DNA of 13,758 bases, from the NCBI GenBank assembly GCA_900088475.1, contig FLMG01000364.1, forward strand, positions 932 through 14,689, given 5' to 3'. Positions within the stretch are counted from its first letter, which is position 1, and the number at the start of each line of letters is the position of its first letter. Shown piece after piece: positions 6,137 through 13,758 of the stretch. Source of the DNA: Hyphochytrium catenoides. Its lineage: Eukaryota; Sar; Hyphochytriomycetes; Hyphochytriales; Hyphochytriaceae. A model generated the notes under the pieces. The model was given only the letters and a program-made list of their open reading frames with translations, did no database searches and was not told the origin of the DNA. The translations under genes and the position numbers were made by a program.

Positions 6137-9100
6137 ATGGAGACGCTCTTCAAGCGCGTAGCGGCCTCGATATGCGAGGGAAGAGTGCAGGAGGACCACT
6201 GCCAGTCCTGCCTGGCGAGGGTGGAGAAGAATCAAACCTTCGTCCTCTCGTTCCTTGAAAAGATCTCTCTTCTCCTGCAGCTCAATTCGGAGGAATGCAG
6301 GTTAAGTGACGTTCAGGCCTGCGCCGGGCTGGGGTACGTGCTGCGGCTGCTGGAGGCTGTGAATGTTGAGGAGACAATCCATTCCGCAGACTTCCGCTCC
6401 GTTTTCCAGCCTTGGTATCGCCTTGTTCTCTCCTCTCTCTCTTCCCATCACAGAGGTCTGCAGGAGGCGGTAGTGCAAATTCTTCCTCGCCTGCTCCCTG
6501 GAGAGATCGGCAGGCTGGAATATCTGGTGCACACCTGTGCTCTGGCGCCCTTCCGCTTGACGCCGCTGCAGGACTCGCTCGTGTTCCGTGTGCTCGCCAA
6601 GCACGCAGAGAGCCATGGGAAGGAGTTCTTGGACGTGGCACATCGTTTCATGAAATCCGAGAACATTGCGCTCCAGAGCGGGGTGCTTACGATGGTGGGC
6701 CACATGCTGCAGCAGGAAGAGTTTGACGTCGGAAATGTTCTAGATTCGGACTTTCTAAAGAGTTTGCTGGTACGCTTGGGGAGGCAGGAAGAGGACGTCG
6801 TCTCCTTCACGGTGGCTCTGTGGGTCTTAGTCATCCTCCTTCCGTCCCTCTCCCAAACCCTCTCTTCTCTCCGCGAGACCTTGCAGGAAATCCTGTGGAG
6901 GGCCTTAGAACTGACAAGCGTCTCTTGTCATTCTCTCTCTCGTTCGGTTGAAAGAGCAAGGGCTTTTGGAAAAGCGGGAGACAAAAGGAAGATAGACAGA
7001 GACCTTGCAGAGAAGAAGATTGAGAAAGAAGACCATGGGAAGGCATCTCTTGAAAGGGAAAGCGTACGGGAGGAAGGAGAAGGTGGTCTGTATCTTCTCT
7101 CCCATGAGGAGGAGCTGTCTAGCACGGTCCAAAAATATGTGGTCCATCTCTATGCAGTCTTTCCGCGAAGTACTCTCCACACCCTCCAGCGCTTCCATGC
7201 CGCGTCAATCACTCTGCCTGTGCAACCAAACCCTAAGTGTCTCTCTCTTTCGGAAGCCCTAGTCAAGGATCTACGCTTCCATCCTGGCCTCCTCTCTCCG
7301 CAGGACGAGGAGGGAGAAAAACCACAAAGAACATCGGCGGAGTCGATACAGAGTGCGCTGGAAGAGCTAGTGATAAGCTCTCCGAGCGTTGCAACTCTAC
7401 CTCTTCTTCCCTCCTTTTCACCACGACAAGCAGGAGAAGAGAAGGAGACAGAAGGCAAAACACTAGAGCGAGAAGCCTCTTTCATGGATCAGATCTTTCA
7501 ACAATGTCGCGGCCTTTCTCTTGCTATGACTTTCAGTGATGGCAGGAAAGAGTCCTTCGCACCTTCGTCTGTTGAAAGCCCTCTCGCGCTGCCTCCCGAG
7601 TCCGTCGCGCTACTCATTCAACGCCTTTTGCTGCTCAGCAATGAGCTAGCGTACGAGCGATACATTGTTCAGGACTGCTGGAGGCAGCTGAGGCAAAGAA
7701 ACAGGTCGATTTTCCTGGATGACTTGCTCCTTTCTCCCTCAGTGCTATCCTGCCTGCCGCTTGCTTCTCCGTCTGCCTTGGCCCCTTTAGTTCCCTTCTT
7801 GATGTGGCAGTATCTACTCTTTCTCAGGTCACATGCTTGACCCTAGCCCTACCCTACTTTCCAGGAGTTAATTGCGATCGTATCGCCCGTCCATATCTCT
7901 GTGCTTTCAGCCCAGTTTGGAGCTGTCGGTGTAGATCACCTTTCCTAGTGTCCAGTGACTCCTAACTTGCCTGCTGGTGATCCTTAGATATTTCCCTGCA
8001 ATGTTGTGGCTTTGTAGTCAGGTGCCATCTCTTCGCCTTCTCTTTATCTACCTCGAGTCATTGTTAATGTCAGCTATGCTGCTTCCTTTGTTCCTCATCT
8101 TAGGCACGAAAGAGCTCGGGAATCGCTGGAGCATGAGAACAAGGCGCTGCGGGAAGAGCTGGCGCGACAGCAGCAACATGCAAAGAAGCTAAAAGCTGCA
8201 GCAAACAGGCAAAGAGATGAGCTCAACGCCTTCGAGGAGCAACAGAGGAGGTGGCAACATGAGGTGCAGGTGAGGAGGGCGGTCAATAATTATCTGGTAT
8301 AAGGAGGGCACAGGTTGCATCCGTTGAAAGAGAATGAACCTTTTACGAGGACACCAGACGCCAACCCAAGGTGACCTCCGGAGAGAGTGAATGGGCAGTT
8401 GAGAAGCGAAAGCAGTGATTCACGAGCTGACCTTCATCCCGCCCGCTCTATATGTAGGATAAGCTATCGCTTCTCTCGTCGAACCTCTCGTCTTTGCAAA
8501 AAGAAGGAGTCGTGCTCAAAGGTGATGCTGAAGCAGCCCAGCGCCGGTCGATGAGCTTAGAGCAGCAGCTTGGTGCGGCACTGGGTCATGGGCAGCAGCT
8601 GCTGGCAGCCTTGAAAGGCCGAGGAGCAGAGGAAAGGAAACTGAAAGAGTGCCAACAGCAGGTTCAGGAGCTCACGAGGGTAAGGAATCCGGAATAGAGT
8701 CAGAGTGGGAAGAGCTTCTTTGTCTGAATAGTGAAGAAGCTGTGACGACCACCTTGAGGGCTGAGGAAGAGCGCAGGAGGAAAGGGCCGCCTTCAGTGTC
8801 TCTTTGCGCGGGCCTCGCCTGCCCCGGATGCTGGCTCGGGATGTACTTACTTACGGGACCATGGCTCTGCCCTTGTGTGCGGTCTCACAGCGTCAGTTGT
8901 GATTTCCCCATGTTTCTTCATCGTAGATGGAAGCTTTGCCCTAGCCATCGCCCTGCTTCTCTTCCCCTATTTGTCCAGTTTATTAACCCGTTACCCTCTG
9001 CCCCTTGTCTCCTCCCCCTACATCTTCGTTCTTCCTGTCCTGTATCTTCTTCCTCCATCTTTGGTGAACAGGAGCTGTTTGGCTGGGAAGCCCACCACCG

Positions 9101-10935
9101 TCTCTATATCGAGAGTTCGGCCAGCTGCGAGCTGCAGGACAAGGATGAGCTCATTTGCGTCCTCACGCAGAAACTGAAGGAAAGAGAGGGCGAGGATGGA
9201 GCCAGAGCGCTGACCCGCGTGCTTATCCCTCCTCAACTACCTGCCTCTGCTCAAACTTCCTCTGCCTTGAAGAGCTACGAAAGAGACACAGCAGAGAAAG
9301 AAGCAAAAGACACAATTCCCTCTAAGCTGGATGAGACTGCCCAAGAAGTGGGAAGAGATGAGTCCCCTGCTTCGATATCCTCCACAATGTCTCTGAGCAT
9401 GAGGCAGCTCGCGCCATCGAGTGAAGGAGGTGAGTATAGTGGTCGCGACGATGTTGATCTCCAGCTGCGGGAGGGAGTGCCTGGGGTACCAGGGACAGAT
9501 ACCGTTGAGCATACTTCCTCCTTGTCTTCATTTCGTACGAAGAAAGTCAGAGGTGAGTGTGCGCTGTTCTATCTCGTGCTATTTGAGTGCATGCCTTGTT
9601 ACTCCGCTCCGGTCGCTTCTCTCATCTCTTAGAATGTAGTTTCCCTCTCTAACGCTTTTTGTTCTTCCTTTCTTGAATTTGCACGGGCATGGCAGGCCTT
9701 GGCCTAGGCGCCGGTTTAGGCATCTCGGTCACCGTAGACGCCGCGCCTCAACCTGTCGTTACTCCACTGTCGTCCTCCGCTGCTCGGCGCAGCGGCCAAA
9801 GCTTCAAGAAAAGCAGTGGCATGGATCGGATCTTGCAAGTCTCCCCCTCCATTGCTTCTCTGGATAACAGAATGAGGGACGATCCAAGCTCCGTTAGTCA
9901 GATAGCCGAGCTGGAGACCACAGTGGCCAATCAGGTGCTTTATCTCTTACTCTGCCGTTGCTCTTTAGTCTGGAATGCTTTAGCATTGTCACATCTGATG
10001 CCCAAGTCCTCTTTCCCGTTTCCCGTCTAAGCTGTCCAACCGCCCGGCCGTTCCTCTAGCTGAGCCTGTGCTACCGTCCCTGGGTTCTTGTCCTCATCCT
10101 CACCCATGCGGTCGCTCTCTCTCTCGCCGTCCTTCTACAGCGAGAAACAATTAATCGGCTCCACGACCTCCTCCATCAGCACCAAATGGCCTCAGAGGAA
10201 GACGCGAAAGTGGCGGCAGCGAGGTACAAAGAGCTTCGCAACTTCAACAAAGCGCTCGAGGTAAAGAGACAGGGAGGCGAACGAAAAGGCTGAGGAAAAG
10301 AAATACATCCTTCTCTCAGCGGCTGGGCAGATGCTGCTTTTTGTGGTGTTCCTCGGTCCTCTCTATCTATTCCCATCTCGGTTGCCTGAGGTTCTATATC
10401 TCCGCCCTGGTATAAGAGAAGGTCAAGAACTTATAACATCTTTCCTTTTGCCTTTGACTGAATCTAACTCCACCCTCCAATGGTGATCTGCTGCTTTGTG
10501 TGGATCCTTGGGCTATTGCAGTTCTGGCTTCCTAATCCCTGTCCTGCTGTCGTTTTCTAATTATTCCCGCAGAATCGGATCCTCCAGCTAGTCAATGAGA
10601 GAATAGCCACCGGAATCTTTCCTTCCACGCGCCCTTCCTCCCTTTCTTATTCTTCACAAACCTCCGTCGGGGACAAAACTGTGTCAGAGAAGGGAATTGG
10701 AACAATGAAAAGAAGCGATGATGAAGAGGACAACCTTCTTCCCCCCTCGCTTCGCCCTGCCCTGGAATTGGACCCGAGCAGCAGCGGGAGAGGACCCATC
10801 GATCGGTTGCAAGGGATGCTGAACGGTATTATCCCTAGCAGAAGGGGCAGAGGAGTAGTTGAGAGAGAGCTCACGGGAATAGAAGGTGAATACGAGGCTC
10901 CTGGGGATACGGAAACAAAGGAAGGCAAAAGATGA
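6137..10935 (+). CDS. TSC1: Hamartin (TSC1)-like protein, seven exons
   Basis: Exons are 6137-7704, 8104-8269, 8458-8679, 9072-9552, 9696-9934, 10141-10260 and 10573-10935 (TGA). Phases agree throughout, giving about 1052 residues (human hamartin 1164). Hamartin is the scaffold of the TSC complex, which with the TSC2 GAP switches off Rheb and so TORC1. Residues 1-390 form a helical repeat core: VALWVLVILLP near 226 parallels human GVLVLITMLP, YVVHLYAVFP near 334 the human LHASVYALFH region, and VKDLRFHPGLL near 376 human MMEHVRIHPELV. The hallmark LLLLSNELAYERY near 497 matches human LLLLHNQLLYERF. A long coiled coil follows (about 497-690). A second coil (893-945, AARYKELRNFNKALENRI) resembles the region that binds TBC1D7 in human. 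Differences are a charged insert at about 262-325, a short Ser-rich middle, and Gly/Ser-rich exon 5. Exon 1 could end at 7828 and exon 4 at 9429. No AATAAA was found downstream. Confidence 0.85.
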
Positions 10936-12330
10936 AGGATATGGCTCCGACCTGACCTTCCTGCTATCTGCTAATGCTAATGTGATATTTATTAGTCCTC
11001 TTCCCTTCTATCGACCACGTAGTCTAACATCGAGGAGGGCGGCAACCCGTCCAAGAGCAATCCTCAGGACGCTTGGCGATTGCAAATATCGTCTCTGCTA
11101 TCTCCTTCCGTCATCGAGAGCTACACTCTCCCCTAAAGACGAAGCTAGGTGCGTGGTAGGCACACTTTAGCAGCAGAACGCAAGACTCCAGGATGAGGCC
11201 GCAGTGTGCGGAGGATAGGAGTAGCTAATGGTCTCTAATATTGCTCTCCTTAGTATTGAGGAGCTTGTCTGTATGATCTATAATGCTTATATCCATCCTT
11301 CTGATACGGAACATAATAATGGTAAGCGTATCGCCAGTTCTCGCACAATCAAGGGGCAGCCGGAAGGTTCCCTTCAGCAAGCAGACTTCTGCTAGCCGTG
11401 ATTGCTACCGAGCGCCTAAACTTGGTGGTTCTGCTCGAAGGTCGGGAGCATCTGGGCCTGTGGAGCGAGCCCGTGCGCAAAGCAGAAGATCCAGAATAGA
11501 AGGAAGGAAGGGTTCAAATAATTCGCCCTCCGATAATGCCATAGGAATTCCGTACATTATGCCATAGGATGCATGTTCCAAGGGGCTGCAACACCACCTT
11601 ATTGGCGCTAATCAGGCGATCGGAGCGTCTCTGCTTCCTAGATGACTCTTATCCTCATCATATCCAGCGGGCCCCTAGATAGTTGCAGCCTCAGTGCACC
11701 TAGAGCGTTGGCATCCAGGGCTTGCTCCACTCGTCCTTGTTTGTATCACCACTGGAATCCGTTAGAAGCTCACCATGCCACTACTGCTGCTTGCTGGGAC
11801 TAGTGAGATTGATCGGTACGGGTCCTTCGTCATCACGTATTGCGAAGTAATGGCAGGTGCCACCACCATGGTGAATTCAACATTCTAATCTAGTGCGTAG
11901 CTGGCAAGGATTACGGGGGAAGCAACAGCCCTCCTTCTGTACTCGACCGCCTGTCCGCAAGGAAGGGCAGTAGAAACAAGAAGGAAGGAAAGAGCTCAGT
12001 AGTTCGGACGATCGAAGGAGAACGAGCTTGTATTTGTTTGTAAGGGGAGGACGAGGCTGAGGGCGAAGGAGAAATAAGACACATCTGCGAAGGTGACTAT
12101 CTACCCCAGCCTTATTACCATCCGTTCCATTACCTTCCTTCTTCTCCTTTGACGTGGGTATGACAGCTGCAGTGGTGGTGGCGCGCACATGACATGAAGT
12201 CCATTGGTAATACTACCGCTGCGCAAGTACTCTGGTCGTGTTGTCCAATCTTCTGACGAACATGTAGTGCTGCAAGGTTTGGTCTCCTGTTAGCTACCTG
12301 AGACTTACTATGGTTCTGCAATCTTATTGC
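10936..12330. other. Gene-poor region downstream of the TSC1-like gene
   Basis: No gene could be supported here. The first part should be the TSC1-like 3' UTR, although no canonical AATAAA is present. A plus-strand frame open from 11326 to 11499 contains LAVIATERLNLVVLLEGREH and then LGLWSEPVRKAEDPE, which reads like protein. It has no start codon, no splice partner and no family I can name, so it may be a decayed coding remnant. A small palindrome CACCATGGTG lies at 11864-11873. No tRNA or other structured RNA was recognised. Confidence 0.4.
11536..11569 (+). repeat. Short direct repeat ATGCCATAGGA
   Basis: Two exact 11-base copies lie at 11536-11546 and 11559-11569, 23 bases apart from start to start. 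The spacing is too short for a target-site duplication around an insertion. A small local duplication is the simplest reading. Confidence 0.6.
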
Positions 12331-12334
12331 TATA

Positions 12335-12352
12335 TTTATTTGTTATAAATAA
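12335..12352 (-). terminator. Inverted repeat with minus-strand AATAAA
   Basis: TTATTT (12336-12341) and AAATAA (12347-12352) form a perfect six-base inverted repeat around a five-base loop. The minus strand reads AATAAA at 12340-12335, about 250 bases past the stop of the minus-strand fragment at 12589. It could be that element's poly(A) signal, and it resembles the palindromic 3'-end element at 865-882. AT-rich sequence produces such matches by chance, so support is modest. Confidence 0.35.
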
Positions 12353-12432
12353 GAAGAAGTAGAAGACGAAGAAAAGGAAAGAGGAGGAGGAGAAGAAGAA
12401 GGAGAAGAATAAGAAAATGAAAATGAAAAAGT
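12351..12432 (+). repeat. Purine-rich tract (AAG/GAG-like)
   Basis: About 80 bases are almost only A and G on the plus strand, with irregular AAG, GAG and GAAA units. Unlike the dinucleotide tracts in the first half of the window, this one has a mainly trinucleotide texture. It lies 3' of the minus-strand retroelement-like frame and would be CTT-rich in that transcript. Confidence 0.65.
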
Positions 12433-12588
12433 GACAAGAGTTACATAGCCCTCGACTCTTCGACACGATCTCCTCCTCCATCATCAGTGTCGGAAGAGCA
12501 AGAAGAATCAAAGTTGAACACTTCCCCACTAATGATAGGAGACGAATGAGGGAAAGAAGAAGAGGGGTTGCGCCCGAGACCATCATCA

Positions 12589-12987
12589 TCATGATTCAGG
12601 CTCAATCATGCAAGCAAGAGCGGGGTCCAACTGCTGGATCGGAATGCGTTTCACAATCTGTAGCGCATTCTCTTCTTGAATCGCGAAATAGATTCTGATA
12701 TGAAGATTCAGAGCCGCCTTTTTTTCTAACCGAGACCAATGATCAAGAGGACGGGAAGCCTCAAGAGTGGCACGATCACACTGAAGCTTAACCAGCTGTT
12801 GCACAGCGTCCAGGACGACATAGGGCATACCACCACCAAAAGACTCCCAGACAGCGGCACAAACTGTAGCCCCACAGGTTGACAGGGACCACCCATACTT
12901 CCTCCACTTCGCTTTCTCAGACAAACGACCTTGATACCCCGCAGCATGGGTTGCTGCATAGGGAAGGCTTCTGGATTGCAGTGACAA
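12589..12987 (-). pseudogene. Retroelement polyprotein C-terminal fragment (probable)
   Basis: A minus-strand frame of about 130 codons ends with TGA at 12591-12589. Its central part reads GRLSEKAKWRKYGWSL, then CGATVCAAVWESFGGGMPYV. The pattern of a Lys-rich segment, an [R/D]KY motif, a hydrophobic strand and an E-x-[FY]-GG turn recalls the domain after the reverse transcriptase in many algal and protist retrotransposon polyproteins. That similarity is from memory and weak. No reverse transcriptase motif (YADD/FADD) occurs upstream on the same strand. An in-frame TAA shortly before the fragment cuts it off, so I read it as a 5'-truncated or decayed copy. It could instead be the last exon of an unrecognised host gene continuing outside the window, or an ordinary small protein. 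Intactness over about 130 codons suggests it is not very old. Confidence 0.4.
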
Positions 12988-13758
12988 ATGTTAACTCTGC
13001 TGTTATTCCCTACGACAGCCGAAGAAGATCGCTTCCCTCCTACGATATCATCATCACCACCGTCCTTTGGTTGTTCCCTTGCCTACTAACCTCCTTCGCC
13101 CCTTCTCCTTCTTCTCCTTCTTCAGCTTCTGACAGCTGCTTCCAGCCGCTAACTCCTCTGCGCTCTCAATGCTTCTACGCTCTCCATGAGACCTCTGTAG
13201 GTCTGTATGGCTCCAAGCATCATCTCCAAGTTGTAGCACTGGAATTGCCAAATCCCTCCGTCCTCCTTCTTGTAGCTTAGTGAGTACAAGTCACGTACAG
13301 AGGCTACTATGTATGGAGATATACTTGGTCAACTTGTAACGGACCGGGAAAGAAGCTGTTGCCTACCTAACCTCATGGACCTTAGTCAAGTGAGGTCAGC
13401 GAACACTCCACCGGGCTCAAGTGGTGACTACTTTACTCTGGCATAGGAAACCTTAGGCTAAGAAGTTAACCTCTGCGTCTCTTATGAATATACCTGGACT
13501 CTCTCAATCTGAAGGGTCAGCAGTTACTGTGCTGTGCTGACAAATTTGTAGAGCTGGACTGATGAATGCTTGAGCTCTTAAAAAGCTCTCAGTTCCAGAC
13601 TCTACCTTAAGAAAAAGAGGGAGAAGACACGAAACAAAGTGTTTCAGAGGTATAGTACGTAGGCTAGTATCACAAGGTGAGTCATCATGGGAAGTGAAGA
13701 AACAGTAACTGGATCTTGTAGATAATACAAGACACAATTACTAAGTAGATCAATCAAC
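12988..13758. other. Region with no supported gene
   Basis: Nothing here could be assigned. On the minus strand a frame between stops at about 13330 and 13155 contains IWQFQCYNLEMMLGAIQTYR, which looks protein-like. It has no recognised family and is not in a clear splice relation to the retroelement-like fragment at 12589-12987. A Lys/Glu-rich overlapping frame at about 13251-13054 is judged spurious. Two short (ATC)n-type runs occur, one near 13045 here and one near 12580 just outside. Base composition is mixed, without the CT/GA tracts of the first 5.8 kb. Confidence 0.4.

Noticed and set aside
7743-7840. Extra exon after a CTCCTTTCTCCCTCAG acceptor-like site at 7742
   Set aside because: It would need a 38-base intron and leads to a TGA. 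The join from 7704 to 8104 preserves the hamartin alignment and phase.
8649-9632. A 327-codon continuous frame across TSC1-like exons 3 and 4
   Set aside because: It runs in a different frame from exon 3, crosses a well-formed intron (8680-9071) and coincides with real coding only from 9072. The spliced model explains it.
11505-11530. tRNA T-arm-like GGGTTCAAAT
   Set aside because: The flanking bases do not form a five-pair T stem, and no D arm, anticodon arm or acceptor stem was found at the right distance.
12308-12592. Minus-strand frame rich in Phe and Leu as a membrane protein
   Set aside because: The Phe/Ser run is the reverse translation of the AAG/GAA purine tract. There is no family pattern, and it overlaps the presumed 3' UTR of the retroelement-like fragment.

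Overview
This is nuclear DNA of a eukaryote. Three conserved protein genes are broken up by GT-AG introns of roughly 140-400 bases. Canonical AATAAA signals follow two of the genes, and long (CT)n/(GA)n tracts fill introns and gaps. A mitochondrial-type seryl-tRNA synthetase together with a hamartin (TSC1) homologue, a protein missing from land plants, suggests a protist or a non-green alga. A stramenopile microalga is my weak guess; the sequence alone does not settle it.

Layout. (1) 293-805, plus strand: the last two exons of an ICT1/ArfB-type peptidyl-tRNA hydrolase; the catalytic GGQ exon lies upstream of the window. (2) 865-882: a near-palindrome carrying an AATAAA on each strand, placed where it could end gene 1 and the convergent gene 2. 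(3) 1311-4851, minus strand: a nine-exon seryl-tRNA synthetase of the mitochondrial (SARS2) type. (4) 5111-5376: a long purine mirror-type repeat. (5) About 5480-6003, minus strand: a small spliced gene of unknown function with its own poly(A) signal. (6) 6137-10935, plus strand: a seven-exon gene for a hamartin-like protein of about 1052 residues, head to head with the unknown gene. (7) 10936-13758: gene-poor sequence with a fragment resembling the C-terminal end of a retroelement polyprotein on the minus strand at 12589-12987, a purine tract and short repeats.

The first two genes both serve organellar translation: one charges tRNA-Ser and the other frees stalled organellar ribosomes. They sit tail to tail and may share a 3'-end signal. 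The third recognisable gene encodes the scaffold subunit of the TSC complex, which restrains Rheb/TORC1 growth signalling in animals and fission yeast. Microsatellites are dense from 1 to about 5800 and almost absent from the TSC1 introns and beyond.

I assembled the exon structures by eye, using splice sites, reading phase and remembered family sequences. The least certain joints are SARS2 exon 1/2, the first TSC1 donor, and the whole small gene near 5.5-6.0 kb.
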